Source of the DNA: Stratiolaelaps scimitus
Taxonomy: Eukaryota > Arthropoda > Arachnida > Mesostigmata > Laelapidae
Assembly: GCA_019614645.1 (NCBI GenBank)
Contig: JABWDB010000036.1
Span: 3,220,001-3,284,000 of the forward strand
DNA length: 64,000 nucleotides
Direction of reading: 5' to 3'
The position numbers were made by a program, and so were the translations under genes. This document shows, one piece after another, positions 27,251 through 41,136 of this stretch (position 1 is the stretch's first letter; every line of letters starts with the position of its first letter). The notes under the pieces were generated by a model, which did not search any database, was not told the DNA's origin, and was given only the letters and a program-made list of their open reading frames with translations.

Positions 27251-28700
27251 ATATAAATTTTATTGGATCAGCCGATCATATTTCTTCTCTCCAGCTTCCC
27301 CGCGCACCCCCCCGCTCCTGCTCCTACCGTCACTGGTTCGTTTTGTCGTTACTCCACCACTCCTCCGTCTTCGGTCTCTACAGGAGAAGTTGACTCGCTT
27401 CTCGTGGAAAGGTGACGATCCAGCCGTGCACGTCACCCACTTGCCGTTGAGATACCACTCGCACATCTTCGTTGGCTGGTAGGCAAGAAACACTATTATA
27501 TCTGTATGGGAACACGGAGACGAAACGAGATGATGATGAAGAGAAACAGGTGGAACGGCGATGATTCGCGAGAGACACGGGGGTTGGTGGTAGCGGCGGC
27601 GGCGGCTGCGGCGCGCTGAGTCGCTGCCGCTGCATATTGCATGCTGCATCGTACCAGGTAGTTCAGGCTTAACATGAGAACGGCGGCAACCAGCTACTAA
27701 CAAATACAGGAGGTAACGATGCTGTCTTGCCCGGTACGACGCGACACCGCGGGATGGTAGAACAAATCGACGGCGGCTTCGGCGGCGGCTTCGGCGGCGT
27801 CGGTGTCGTCGTCGACGATAACGCAATTGCAACGACTAGCGCGCGAGTGTACCCGACGGCATTGACCAGACCGGGGGAAGACGGCGACGCAATGAACAAC
27901 AAACAACGCCGGATGTCGGCTCAACGAAAACATTGCTTTCCACTGTCATCGTTGCGGAGCGGCCACTCGAGTTGCGCCAGCAGAAGCCGCTCGTGACGTT
28001 GGTAAAAGAACGAACACGATTTGGAAATACCCTCCAATGTATATCTATGTATGTATCATGCATAATATGGATGTGTGTGTGTCCCTATATATATATATAT
28101 ATATATATATCTGCACATATGTCCCGTATATTGCTCTGTGTGTGTGTTGTGTGCGTTTCTTCGGCGCGTCCAGCAAGGTAGAAGACAAGAATGAACAAAA
28201 AGCTTAGGGATTTCACCGAGTGAGTGTAGCTGCTTTCGTTGTAAAACCGCCTAACGCAAACGGTGGCCACGACGACAGCCTCGTGGCTCTCTTCTCGTCG
28301 ATGTTCTGCCGCCACCACCGCCGCCGCCGCCTGAGAAGTCGGGGTTCACCATCGACGCCGATGTCGACGAAGCTGACGGAACCCTCTGTACCACGGTCAA
28401 GACATCTCTGTGTGTGGATTGTCTTTTCAGAGTTCGATGTTTGTTGTTTGCGCACGCGTCAGCGCGTCTGTGCGTGGTTTTTTCATTTCTTTTTTTTTCT
28501 TCCTCTGACATCTGTCACGCTGCCCTGGATGCTCGTTAACATTAGCGGTTGCTGCTCCGGGAGGCTGCATCTGAGTTTCTACAGGGTAATGCATTTTTCT
28601 ACACATGCGATTCAATGAAACACACAGACACGAAGAGAGAGAGAGAGAGAGACCGAAGTAACAACTGCGAGTGAATTCTATTTGTAGCATATCTCCTCAA
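27250..28700. other. GC-rich triplet patch with (TA)n and (GA)n
   Basis: GGC/TCG-rich repeats at 27590-27615 and 27765-27810 and GCC repeats at 28310-28335 give long Arg- or Gly-rich frames on both strands, with no domain. Microsatellites: (TA)n at 27231-27255 and 28086-28111, (GA)n at 28637-28653. No gene is claimed. Confidence 0.45.
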
Positions 28701-31700
28701 CTTCGTTGACAACATATTCTTGGAACCTGATTGACATTATGGACGATGAACGCATGTTGTAGCAGGTCAAATCGTGGTTGATTTAAGACGCTGCGCCCAA
28801 TGTGACTACATCTGTCCTCGTCAGGTGAAGACACCCAACGAATGATGGGAACGAGACAATGAACTAAATTGACTAAAAAAAAAAGCCTTCCTCATCAAGA
28901 TATTGTTCCCGCTGCCAAGTTCGATTTCAACCCATACCGCAACACTGACCTATACGAAGGTTGTTTCTTCTACAAGAAACAAATGGTTACGCTCTTCCTT
29001 ATTACATTTGACCTTCACCGCATCATGTCATGTTACGAAAATACAAATGAATCGTTGAACAGCGCCCAGCAGCGGCTCACAGACGAGGCATTGGATGCCT
29101 ATGGGCATTGAGCGTTATCTTAAGACGACTATCGACCTGTTTTGATGCATGCTCGATATCTAGTCTTCTCTGCTGGTTTATCGGCTTCTCGATGGCAGTG
29201 ACGATTTTGAAAAGACATTTGTGATGAGACCCTTCGCAAATCGTGTAGGTGCAATTCGAATTTTGACAGAAAAATAACTATTTTAGATTAGGTAGCTCTA
29301 TGTTGAAGCACGTTGTTTAAGAGGAAAAATAACTATCCACATGCCGCTAGTCATTGTTGGCTTCTGGAACAAAACTGGTACCAAGCAAATGACACTCGGC
29401 TGGCTCAGTAAGACTAGCATTGTAACAAGTGCAGCGACAATGTCGACGATTATGTCAACAACAAGAATAACAACAATAGCAACAGCAGCATCAGCAGTAG
29501 TAGCAGCGACATTGACCAGACAAGTTGAATTGGACACGTGCGGGGTGAGGCTGCTCGACGCCTCAGCGCCGCTCCATGTGATCAGGCTACCACCGGCTTC
29601 TTCTTCCTGCTGCCAAATCTCAATGGCGTCCGCCGTCAGCCGTCCACCGACGACGCACTGCTCCAAAGGAACGAACCGCGAATGCGAGCGAGTAGCAGCA
29701 CCAGCAGCAGCAACCGCTGACCGACAGGTCCGCCATCGATTCGACAGCTTCGGTGGCGAAGAACAGAGAGCATACAACGAAAACAAGTTTCTCAAGAACA
29801 ATGAGAAGCTTCTTCGCCAACAACAAACATCCGATAGAGAGAGAGACAGATGTTAGCGACATGGACAATCTGGACCTTGAACAGCTACAGGATCAGAAAG
29901 GAAGCTCGAACGGCTGAGTCTGCGGAGGTGGCGGCAACGGAAGTCGAGACCGAGTCGGCGGCGGGGGCGACCTCATCTCGGCGGACAGAACTGCTCTAGC
30001 GGAGGATATATCGCTGCTGCTGATTTGAGTTGAATCAATTGTGGATTGCGTTCGACAGCAGCACACAGATGCACAGCTTCACTTCGACGTCGGTGGACGA
30101 CCACGTGTTTGACTTCGTTCGTGTGAGTGGACTCGTTAAATGTGCTCGAGCAGCCGAGAAGACGCTACCTTCCCGAAGTGTTTCACCTGAACAATTAAGG
30201 TAAAGATATAGAAGAGGGTAATATGGCAGCGAGCCAGTTAGACCGATTCATGGTTTTGGTATTTGGTTGCAGCCGTTATTTTCGCTGGAGGAATTAGCTG
30301 GCCATCGTTGTTATGGCTATTGCTGAATTACGTTGAATCAGCGCGCTGATGAAGACGCAACACAGTGAGGTTCGAAACGTTGGAACGTTTGAAGGCGAAG
30401 GTGCCAGAAAGGCAAGGTAGCGTGTTTCCGAAAGAGTCTTCACACCTTCTCGGGAAGTCTGGCCATGCGAAATAAATAATACTGGTAACAGTATGCTACA
30501 TATACAGTCTAAACTGTATGTGCATCATGCATTTCCGTAATCCACCCTCCCCCCCCAATTAGTATGCCATATACATGTAATAATATTCTATATAAGAAAC
30601 GCATTAAATTCAAGGGAAGAATTAGATTCTAGTAAGTTGACGAACACATCTTGCCAAATGGTTGTCTTCATCACTGACCAGGATCAGGAGCAATAACCAA
30701 CGAAGATATTGATGAATAACTGCCACCAGTGAGTGGCCGGGCAGCTTTGTGCGTACACGGTACAAATAGATCACGAATCCGATGATTCATGAGTAATTTA
30801 GTTAGTGTATACAACTTCAAATATACAATAATTAGATAATGAATCAACGTCCCTACTAAAAAACTAGTAATGCTTTCCGTGTGCATCAATGGCCGGTAGT
30901 TCAAGTAAAGTACAGCTCGGATTCGTCGGATTTTATAGGTAACTAATCAGGACGAATACAACACCAGGTGTAATTAATCGCCACTATGTAGAACATTTAT
31001 TCAAATGTACAATAATTAGAAACCCCTGGAAAACAAGGTGTATCAGTGCATATAACGAACAGCACAGTTTAATACAACTAGCCGGTAGCTGCGTGGCGCA
31101 AGTTGTTTTGCGACTGGCGAAATAACCTTGTCTCCATATGTCCCACAGTTGGACTTGAGGATATATCAGTCACCAGATCAACGTAATTTTGGTATAAGCA
31201 ATTAAGGAAGAAATGGATTGCATGTGCAATCTGTTGATCGCGCTGTCAATTAGTCAAGTGACGAAAGGCGGCCATATTGCATAGACTTGCAAAGGTCTAA
31301 AGTAAAAACAGGTAATCCATAAAAGCGATTAATGCAAATAACAATCAAATAAGAAAATCGAAAGCCAAACAAAAAAGACCCTGCCTGTCGCATTCTGCTT
31401 ATGTCTCGTAACTCCGAAACAGTGAGAGGGGTTTAATGGGTGATTGTTGATGATAATGATACTCTTGGATCGATGGATGAGGGCTAGATGAAGAAATCTG
31501 AACGGCGTAAAGCGGATCGGTGTATTAGGTGTTTTCTATATAATGCTGAGGTTTTTTTTTATAGAGTTTTAAGGTAAATCCTGCATGGATTATCTCTTTT
31601 TATGTTATACCTTTGCAAGCCTTTGAACTATGGCCGGCTTTCGTCACGTGACTAATTGAGAGTGCGATCAACAGATTGTACGCCGAACGAAGTTGAGGTT

Positions 31701-33480
31701 GTGTTACTTAGGTCTACACCTTGTTTATGAGGACAGCAACCTATCGACAGAAATAGACCCAAGGGGGATGGTGATGTTTCGTGACAAGGTGAGCATCTGT
31801 TTCCAATGGAATTGCGGTTTACGGTCCACGCCTCACTGCGTGACGACAGGAACGGGGTATCGACCGTAAATCGCAATGCCTTCAAGAAGCTCTCGCCAAA
31901 AGTCGTTGCCATCTGAGTGCATGCCAACTCGTCTTGAACGACTCCCAACTTTACAGGTAGTGACTGTGAAGTTGCTCATTAGTGACTTAGCTCAATGATG
32001 CCTTTTTGGGATTTTTTAGCAATTTTCTATTGTGGAACTGGTGAAACCTCTTAACACCCCAGCCTCCGCGATGGGCAGTGAGGTGCCTGCAGGGCGGTGG
32101 GAACCAATTTTGACTGTATTACCATTATTATTATTATTAGAGAAAGGGAGACAGGCGGATGGGTGATTACATGTTGTAATCTAATTGGAATTAGGTGCAC
32201 AAATAGACTTTTTGCCATTGTGATTAATGTTCAAATTCTCTAAATCAGTCCCGAGACTTCGGTTGTTGAGGTAAATACTCTCTTTCGATTATAGTTCTTC
32301 GTAAGCTATTAGGAAGCCGCCACCTCCCCTCCCGCTGTGATAATTGTGGCTGCTTTGAGTCCAAATAGTCAGGGACACATTCACTGGCCTCTTTAGCGTC
32401 CATGAAACGTTACCCTAGTCCATAGGGTGTTTGCCTTAATGTCAACAAACGCTAACCAGGAGGGGCCAAGCCTTGCGGATGAGCCGCATCGGGAAGGTCG
32501 TCGTCTGGAAGATGTTCTTCCGTTTCAGCTCGCGCTCTCAAGGCCGTAATGGGGCGAGCGCAGTCATGATTAAAAAAAGAAACACCTTTAGACCTTCCTC
32601 AGCAAGTGAAGTGCATTCTTCTTTAGTTGAACTTTGCTCAAAACAATTTGACGCTCATATAGCGTATATACATAACATTACATCGGCATCAATTGTTTCA
32701 AAAGAATCTACACGCTGATAACATGCACCAACGCACAGCTGTTTCTCAAACAGTCACACCAACATACAAACACGCACTCACACTCGGCTGCTTGTGCGCG
32801 ATCAACCCGTTGATATTTTGAGCTTGATAGGGTTATGAAGACCTATGGCCTATTTCTTGTCACGCGAAACCGTCCAGCATATCCCTATGAAATAATACAA
32901 ACAGCAGATTGTTGTTGAGTTCAATCTTTACTGCATAATCGGGCACATGTCTTTGGTACCCTCTCGACCCAGTCGTGGGGTCATGGCCCAAAGCAAAATT
33001 CCCTCCTAGAAATGTAATCAGTCATCATCATTACCATGAACAATTCAGACACTCATTGAGTTATTAGCCGGAGCTGAATTTTTATCGCCCTGTACCACCT
33101 TTGCAAATCGTTTTCGTGTGCATTGTAAATAGAGAATAATGCATAGCGAGCTACGTTTTACTATGCAAGCTCCGTATAGATGACTGTCTCCCAAGAGCTC
33201 TCCACACGATATGAACAGTATATGCGTTGTTCATTATACGCTTCTGAATGTGTCGGGCGATCTCAGCGCGCGAAGCGGGCCAACTTTTCAATTTCACCGC
33301 TCTTCAAAGCCCAGAGCTCCTCCGAGTAGCAATGCACGTTCGCGAGCATGCTGACAGCTGATCTGCTGGATCCCTTCACCTGTTGCATTACACCGTGTAT
33401 AATCAATACTCATCGTATGATAAACGTATCTAACACCAACACTCGTGCAATGCTCACCGCCTCTCTGACGTTACAGGAAC
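28700..33480. other. Mostly non-coding sequence with one triplet-rich patch
   Basis: A CAA/CAG/ACA-rich patch at about 29440-29720 keeps frames open on both strands (plus 29341-29856, minus 29298-29801). Neither shows a domain or convincing splice context. The remainder to 33480 is AT-rich, with a C-rich run near 30546-30556, a (TTA)n run near 32123-32139 and no gene I can recognise. Confidence 0.45.
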
Positions 33481-34830
33481 AAAAGGAGGCGGAACCTCGA
33501 ACAGGTTTCTCTCGACGGTGAGCTCAACAGAGGTGAGGGCTCGTATTGTGACCATTCAGCAGCTCACCCCTCCTCTCTCTCTCTCTCTCTCTCTTGTCGA
33601 CAACTGCCGATCGTCAACGATCACCGCTTGTTCCTGTTTGTCTCATACCACCCACCACCGTACTATTCCTGCTGCTATCGTGACGTACAGCGCTTGTTGT
33701 TATAGTACACGAGGACTGCCGTTGGCTGGTGGCCGCGGTCGACGCGGCCCCTGCTGGCGTCAGCAGCACAACAGCAGACAGCCAGAGCGAATGAGGGTCA
33801 GTGAGGAAGAAGATATGATGGTCGAGCCGGTTCAATTAATAGTAGAATAAATACGTCGTACACCAAGATGCCCTTGTGCCCAAGACGAACGTGCGGCACA
33901 ACTCATTTCGAGTACACGACCACTATCGCTTGCACTGCTGATACAAATTACGACAAACAACTGGCGCCTTTGCATGCAGCAGCGCGTGTCCAGAAAGCAG
34001 TCGGGACTGGGCGGTCGCTAGGCGGTCGACTAGCGAGAAAAGCTCACCGAGCGGCTAACTACGAGTGACACACGTGCGCTCGTTAACTGGCTCGCTCTCT
34101 CGCCCTCGGCCGGCCGTTCAAACACACTTGACACACAGATCCATGTGCTATGACAACTGTCACCGTCACTGCCACAATTATAACAGCAACTACTACCACT
34201 AGTGCTACTACTAGTACGCGTTGTTATTGGTGTTGATGCTGTTACTGATAATGATGGTGATGTGTTATGTCATGCATCACTAAGCTGACTCAACCGATGA
34301 CGAGAAGAACCAATAGCCAACAGAACGAACGCCCACCCACCCACAGCTGACGTTTTGTAGCGATGGCAACAGTGGTAGCGGTAGTTTTAGCTGGCACGTA
34401 CAATAAGTACTACGATAATATGTCAACCTATCGGTGGACGATGGGCCAGCTGATGGGAGAGATGGGAGATATCGCCCGCCCCCCTTCCCCCCATCCCATC
34501 CCACCCCAAACAATGAGTCTAACGCAACAGTAAACATTGCAATAGCAATGCATGGGCCCATCAAATGTATCGTACGAACGAAAGCGGTGCAGATCTGCGC
34601 GTGAGTTGCGAATTCGCACTTCGGCGGATTCAGTCGGCCGATATGAAAATTCGCTATGCGAATGACTGGCTTCCTGAACGACGATCATCTGTCCTTGTGG
34701 TCTCCACCGGCAGCACGATCGTCATCGATGTGATGGTAGTCACAGCTATCCACGATGCATCAGTGGAATCGTAAACGCCGATGTCCAATGTCTCTCTCTC
34801 TCTGTCTCTCCCTGTCTCTTATGTCCGCCT
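33480..34830. other. CpG/triplet-rich patch with (CT)n
   Basis: (CT)n at 33573-33596 and 34790-34815 bracket a block with ACT/GCT triplets (34180-34260). Frames on either strand are low in complexity. No gene is supported. Confidence 0.4.
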
Positions 34831-36229
34831 ACACTAGAGTGAGCATGCATATTGTCGCGTGTGACTAAAGCGGTTCTTCTAACTCGGGACGCATTTGAAT
34901 TCACTGAACCTTGAATGGCGGCACAGCCAGCCGTCGGGGTAGGGAGGAGCGATACTTTACAAGCGCCTTGTACGTCGGCTAGACAGTACGCATCCGATAT
35001 CGGTTGTTCATATGTACATCACGTTCATATGTAGACACAAATCTAAGCGGAGCCGCGCGTACGCATGGCAAGAAATTCGTCCCAGGTCTTAGAAACTCGA
35101 GAGCTGGTCACCGCGTGTCCTGGGACAGACATTCTCCTTGGGACAGAACTTCTTGTTTTCCAACATTGAATGAGACGAACGTCAAACAGTTCGATTCGGT
35201 CACCCATGAACGAACGGCAGTCAGCGACAGCCAATGTTTCACTTGCCCACACAAAGCGAGTACACCCTGTACGCTACCTGTGCATAAAGTATCTGAGTAT
35301 ACGAGAAGCCGCGCAACACAGCTGATCAAGATGCGGCATCCCTCTAACTAGATTGCTGCGTTCGCAATTGGAACACGACGTCAGAGGATGTAGTTGCATT
35401 TGAGTGAGAGAGTTTCAGAGATCAGATCCGTGTATTGTACACGACTGATCGAGTTGCTTTGCAGGTCGTGGCCGAGTGAACTACACAATGATGTCAAACA
35501 TGGCTAATATTGCGATAGAACTAATATTTCTCGTTGTATTTGCCCTCGAAGCACAACAGTGTTTTTTCGGGGTCTTAATCACTGTGGGGGTTCTCTCTGT
35601 TGTTTTCTAGCGATTGTTAGCAACGCGGCCGAGCAAAAGTCGCAATATGCCAACCCGCTAACACATGCACAGCAACAAGAAAAAACTTAAAGATAACTCC
35701 GTCAAAATAAGTACGGTATTCACCATTACGTTCATTCACCATTGGACGTCTACGATCCACCGGCCGTTTTGAACACCTGTCCTCATCGAATCGTGTCAAT
35801 GTGATCATTGATCCCTAGATAGATGCTAATATTATAGATACCAGATACACACATACATACATATCTGTATATACCCGACTCACCACAGTCGCTTTGATAC
35901 GCGACGTCTTGGCGACACGTCAATTCTATCCAATTGCGGCACATAATCCTTCACATAATCCTCTATCGGACAGATCGTGTGTCCGTAACATCATCACGCA
36001 CATGACACATCACACGTGCACATACAGGGCGCACATCCACAAATGATCAACTCACACTCGAAGCCATTTTCGCCCGACGCCTTTATTTACCCTCTGCCTG
36101 TGAACGACAGGCACGTCTACATGTCGATCGTGCGAGATCGCCAATGGAGATGAAGGACTCTTATGCCAACCTGCGCTTTGTCGTCAAGCTCAGATACACA
36201 GATTTCCACGTGTATGTGTGTGCATATAC

Positions 36230-36263
<34 letters not shown>

Positions 36264-36420
36264 TATTAGTCAAGACAGTCAATTACGTACACATCTAGTC
36301 AAACTACGCATGTAAGTGCAGCTGTGATCATTAGAATATTAATAATAATTATTATTATTACATTAACAGTATTACTACGTTCTTCTTGCTTTCATTCTTG
36401 GCTTGGTCCGTTCTTTCGTT
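34830..36420. other. Non-coding sequence
   Basis: No coding exon recognised. It ends with a long (TA)n run at about 36230-36261 and ATT/AAT triplets near 36341-36362. Confidence 0.5.
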
Positions 36421-37000
36421 CGAATCAAGATATCACCGCACCTCAACGTCTATCGGCCGCAGAACAACAGGTGGCGCCCCACCAGAGCGGCGCTGGCTAG
36501 CCAGCACACAGGCAACCGCTGTCAGAGTCGCTGAGACAACTTCACCGAACTGCACCGAACGCTGACTCCTCGGCGCTCCTGGATGTTGCGCCAACCGCAC
36601 CGATTCAACTGCTGCCGCCAACGGCTGAACGGCGAACTGCGGCGGACGATGGTAGACGACTTCGGGCTCAGCTCATTCGAAGCGAGGAAGAATCGGTATG
36701 ACAACGACGACAACGCCAATGAGACGTTGGCGCCACCGCTCACGCTGCGGCAGCAGCCGTAGCCGAATAGTTAGACGACTCCCGAAGGCTCCCCCCCCCC
36801 CTTCATAGCTGCGACGAACGACGGATAGGGTGATGGCCGGTGGCAGGGGCAGGAGGCGCCACCAGGTGGACGTTACTGAAAACTGGCGCGTAAGCGAAAA
36901 CCGCTCTGGGCGACGTCTATCGGCCGCCTGACGCAACTGGCGCGCCGACCGAAAAAAGGCAACATGGTGAGCACGACATGGACGTAGACATGTGATGGGA
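36420..37000. other. CpG-rich patch with C11 tract
   Basis: A short GC-rich block with CGA/CAA triplets near 36700-36720 and a run of eleven C at 36791-36801. Frames of 60-140 codons exist on the minus strand without recognisable motifs. Confidence 0.4.
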
Positions 37001-38873
37001 TGCGTTTTCAACGTATGCATATAGAAAAAGAATATATATATATATATATGTGATATAGTTTCTTTGCAAGGGCTGAAACCTTTCAACGCCCATACCCCCT
37101 ATAGATGTAAACTTCTCGCGCGGTGAGGCGGATTCTCGAATGGCTATTATCGTAGTAAATGCACGGTGAGGTGACATTACGAAGTGAAGTGATTTCAAAT
37201 AATCACTGAGTCTCAGCTAGGGAGTGAAGCCGTAGTGTGTCGTGGTCGGTTGCGACTCCAGCGACCTGTCCACCGGCCTGCCGACCTGCAACGCTACAGA
37301 ATCATATCTGTACCTTTGTAAGCCTAGGAGTGTCTCACACGTTGACAGAGTAGTAACGGCTAGATTATACCACTCTCAAACATGTACGATATAACTGTCT
37401 AATCCAATGAGTCGCTGGGCGACTTTCGGGCAAACTATTATAGCAGCGGCATCCCCAAATCTCGAGAACCTGTTGAAGCATCCATTCTTCACATAAGATT
37501 TGTCTACACATTTCATTTTCGTATAATCCGAGAGGTCCAGGTGACGAAAAGTGGTTTTATCCGCGACAGACGTGACACAGCAGCAGTCACAATGAAATTA
37601 TCTCTATATTCCAATGTTCGCCATTTTCATATTAAGCGTGTTTATGACAGATACTCAATCTGGTTAGAGGGTTCTGGCAATGCCCGATAGAGTACTCAGA
37701 AGCTTAAGCCCATTCTACATATAAGTTCATTGAAATAATTCCCGCTGCTCACAACCGAATAAACGATGCCGCGAACCGATTCCGCCACTACCAATGATGA
37801 TTTTGCTGTTTGAAAAATCGTCAATCTCTACCGAGCTGAGCTGAGTTGAATCGACGTATTCAATATTTCAGGAAAATTTCGCATCGTTCTTTTGCAAATT
37901 TTAACCTTTCGAGACGGTCAAAAATTTGCAAGTGTGTGTGTGTGTGCTTTTTTGTAGTTTTATGACTGTTCTTGAGTCATAGTTGCATGGGGGTTGTCTC
38001 CGTCTGCGGAGTGGCTTACCAATCATTCGTCGGTGCAATTGTTGCTCTTTGTGGAATATGATTAATAATGCCACTGCCTGCTTTCGCATTATGGGGATCA
38101 GCGCGGACGCGAGTGCGATCTCCCAGTATAGTTTGGTATCAGCTATATTCGGCGATTCGGCAGTTGCTCTCGTTGTGGGATATATATATATATATATATA
38201 TATGGGCCTCTACTACGCAGCATATATTTTTAGTTAATCTTGACGATGTTGAGTACTTCTTTAGTCTCGGTGTCGAAAAACAACAAGGAAAGCGAAATCA
38301 GATCGAATAGCAGAAAATGAAAGCTTCCAATTGATACATTTAGCTTTCCCGTGCGTGATGTTGTAAAATAGTATCGGAGCCTAGTCGTGTTTCACGCCGA
38401 GAGCCGATTGGGTAGAGGGTGCTTGAATCATAATAGTTGCGGTTCATTTTCGGCAATTCCCATCTTTATTGGTGGCTATACCTGATCTGTCTGGAGCGTA
38501 AAGGGTATTATAGTTTCTCAGGGATCGAGTGCAGCCGACTTATGAATTAAAGAAGAAAAACGAAATGTTCACGTGCGAATACTATGGACTCAATAATGAA
38601 AGGATTTTCATTTCTTTTGCATCGGTTTCAACGTATCACATATTGCGAGTTGCAACAGTGGCAATTGGAAGTGAACGCAGGATTCTATCCGAATTTTTTT
38701 ACGATCACTAAAACGAATTCGATAATAACACGTGCTAGTGACGAATCCCCAAATATACGAATTATTTCCATTTTTTTCTGCCTCACGCTCAAGTATCTGC
38801 AAGTATCGGAAGTATCGGTTGTATACTAACATATACTTAACACGTTGGAGAAATGGTGCGTCCACATCAGTGA

Positions 38874-38905
38874 TTCTAGCTAGAGGTCAATATCTCTAGC
38901 TAGAA
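38874..38905. repeat. 12-bp inverted repeat
   Basis: Perfect arms ttctagctagag and ctctagctagaa (38874-38885 and 38894-38905) with an 8-nt loop. The arms also contain the self-complementary ctagctag. Confidence 0.85.
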
Positions 38906-39477
38906 CGGTAATGCCCATCTTTGACATCGGTTCACTGAAGACGAATCAATAGCGTAGTATTTGACGATGGCCTGGTCAATAGGAGTGGAGTATACATCGT
39001 TCTAGCGGAAGTGGATCGATCTCCCGAAGCCAATAATGCCTCGTGTACCCTACTTACTTCTTACGTGATTGAAAACGTCACCGTAGCTGAACGCTTCTCT
39101 AACCCCCGCTTCGATGACATCTCGTCAGGAGTACGGAAAATAACGGATTGCAAACGTGTTTCGTTGCGGCCATTGCTGCTGGAGCAATGACAGAACACAG
39201 GAACAATGACAGTAGACAGTCAAAGGCATTGTGTGGATATGCGCGCAATGAAAACGATAATCATTTGGTTAATATTCGATTACCAAACACCAACGAACGC
39301 TCTAACTAATTTCTCATTGCGTTGTGGTAACATCTATACCATAAAATTAGCTCTGTGAGCCCATAAACGCCAAACTGACACCATATATGATGTGTCATCA
39401 TCTACGCATTTGCCGAAAACGTAATCCGGACGCAATTTTCAAGGAAGTGCTCGTTAAACGACAGATTTACAATTGAG

Positions 39478-39545
39478 GATAACGCAAGTCGCATTGAATC
39501 CACGTTGAATCCACGACAATCCACGTTGAAGGATAACGCAAGTCG
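39478..39545 (+). repeat. Short interrupted direct repeats
   Basis: ggataacgcaagtcgca occurs twice about 55 bp apart. Between the copies lie three versions of a (g)aatccacg unit. This looks like a small local duplication. Confidence 0.75.
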
Positions 39546-39813
39546 CAATCCAATGCCACGTGGAGAATGACATAACAACATCGAGACCGGGCGACGACGA
39601 CCGTCTATCGATCTATGCTACAAGAAACAGCGTCACGCAAGCCTACCGTTGTTTTGTGGACGTCAATATCACACGCTTTCCAGCTCCTTGAACTGGAACT
39701 GATACTGACCATGACCCGTTGGAACCTGGGTGGTCCCGTAGCTAAGCTCCCCAACGTCCGCCTCATACCATACACGAAGGTTCGGAGTGAGCTGCTTCGT
39801 CCAGACACGCTTG

Positions 39814-39862
39814 TTCTTTGAGATCATCTGTGCCCCCAAGAGACACAGATGATCTCAAAGAA
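39814..39862. repeat. Perfect 19-bp hairpin
   Basis: The arm ttctttgagatcatctgtg (39814-39832) is exactly complementary to 39844-39862. The loop is 11 nt. No TA or other target duplication is obvious next to it. Confidence 0.9.
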
Positions 39863-40249
39863 GATGGAGGTTTGTACCGAGGTGCCGGCTATGCCCCGAA
39901 GGGGCCTGACAGGCTTCCACCGGACTACTCCTCCAGTGCCGGTTACTGAGAATAGCCCTTCGCGCCACGGTGAGATCCAGCTCGTCCTGGGGGACGCCTG
40001 CTGTCACTTCGTATAAGCCATCCCCAATGTTCAAGTCTCGAGGCGATCAGCCGACGGAGTCTGTACGAGAAGTCCTTCTTCGAGAAAACACTCGACAAAC
40101 GATATCTGGGGAAATCTTGTACTTGGCCGTTTTGAGAGTTGACGAACTCCCGAAATTGGGGCCATTTCAAAAAGATATCCGGATGGCTAAGCTCTGCAAC
40201 TACAGTCACAGCTTCTCGGTATCGTTGAGTGAGAAGATATAGTGTAGCA

Positions 40250-41130
40250 GTATAAAATCACGTGCTCATTTTCCTCGAAAATTGTGACGGATTCAATACT
40301 TTCACTGTCGTTTTAAACATTTTCGTTTTTTTGAAGTCTGGTCGCAGAATATTCAGTCGCGTCACTTTCCAGATAGATACCGTCATTGTTGCTTCGTCAG
40401 TCCTTTCAGGAATACGTTCATCGAAAGTTGTTGTGTTCTGGTTTTCTTCAGTATCACGTTGTTACAAATTGATAAACACCCATTGGCACATGTTCGTTGC
40501 TGCAAATGTGGTATTAGTGTTTTTGCAAGATGCCGAACTCGCGCTCACTGCAAATATTGCAGCTTGTCAGTTAGGTCCGTGGCGGAAGTCCGTTGTGATC
40601 GATATAGTCTTGCGAGTCAAGTATCGAGAATCGAGTTCCGGGCCAATTGAATTCGTGCATGCATTCATTGAAGGTAAATACACAATATGGAGTACGTAGT
40701 ATTGCCAGTTGACATTGGTTCAAGAATTTGTCTTGCAATGAAATGTTCCCGCCAGCTTGGTTCAAATGTCTCTATCGGCGAATGATCCGTCACGAAACTA
40801 CAGCGCAACTGATATGTTGCTTAAAGACACACCTTCCTTGAATATCGGCCATACGCGTGATGGCGTGGATTGCACTCGGAAGCAATTCTGCATTATTGAT
40901 AATACATATGTCGTCCACCGAGAGATAGTTCATTTCAAAACGTCCCTTTCGTTCTTGAGCACATTGTTTCAAAGCGCGTCAGCTAACAGTATACACATGG
41001 TCGCCAATTCTATGATCAAATACATAGATAGAACAACAATTACAATTATCATTAGATGGAAATACTCATTAGTAGTAAATGGGAGTAATAATTTGGTGAC
41101 GATAAATGCGAACATCGTAATAAACGTAGT
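40250..41130. other. Possible retroelement remnant, mostly unassigned
   Basis: On the minus strand near 40790-40972 a frame contains YLSVDDICIINNAE, resembling the (F/Y)-x-D-D catalytic motif of a reverse transcriptase (Penelope- or LINE-like). The first residue is Ser-Val rather than Tyr, and nothing convincing precedes it. The plus-strand 145-codon frame at 40262-40699 looks like a shadow. The assignment is weak. Confidence 0.25.
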
Positions 41131-41136
41131 GCTATT

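Larger units (their letters stand above)
37000..40250. other. Non-coding sequence with several dyads
   Basis: No gene seen. It contains (TA)n at 37032-37050 and 38180-38203, a 12-bp dyad at 38874-38905, a direct repeat near 39478-39545 and a perfect 19-bp hairpin at 39814-39862. This is where the character changes from microsatellite-rich sequence to transposon- and hairpin-rich sequence. Confidence 0.5.

Noticed and set aside
27260..27832. 190-codon minus-strand Arg-rich frame
   Set aside because: The Arg runs come from CGN triplet repeats. The same block is open in most frames, so openness is not evidence of coding.
29298..29856. Two long overlapping frames on opposite strands (167 and 171 codons)
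   Set aside because: Both run through the same CAA/CAG/ACA-rich patch and neither has a recognisable motif, so neither could be preferred.
40262..40699. 145-codon plus-strand frame
   Set aside because: No recognisable content. The minus strand carries the only faintly retroelement-like signal in this area.
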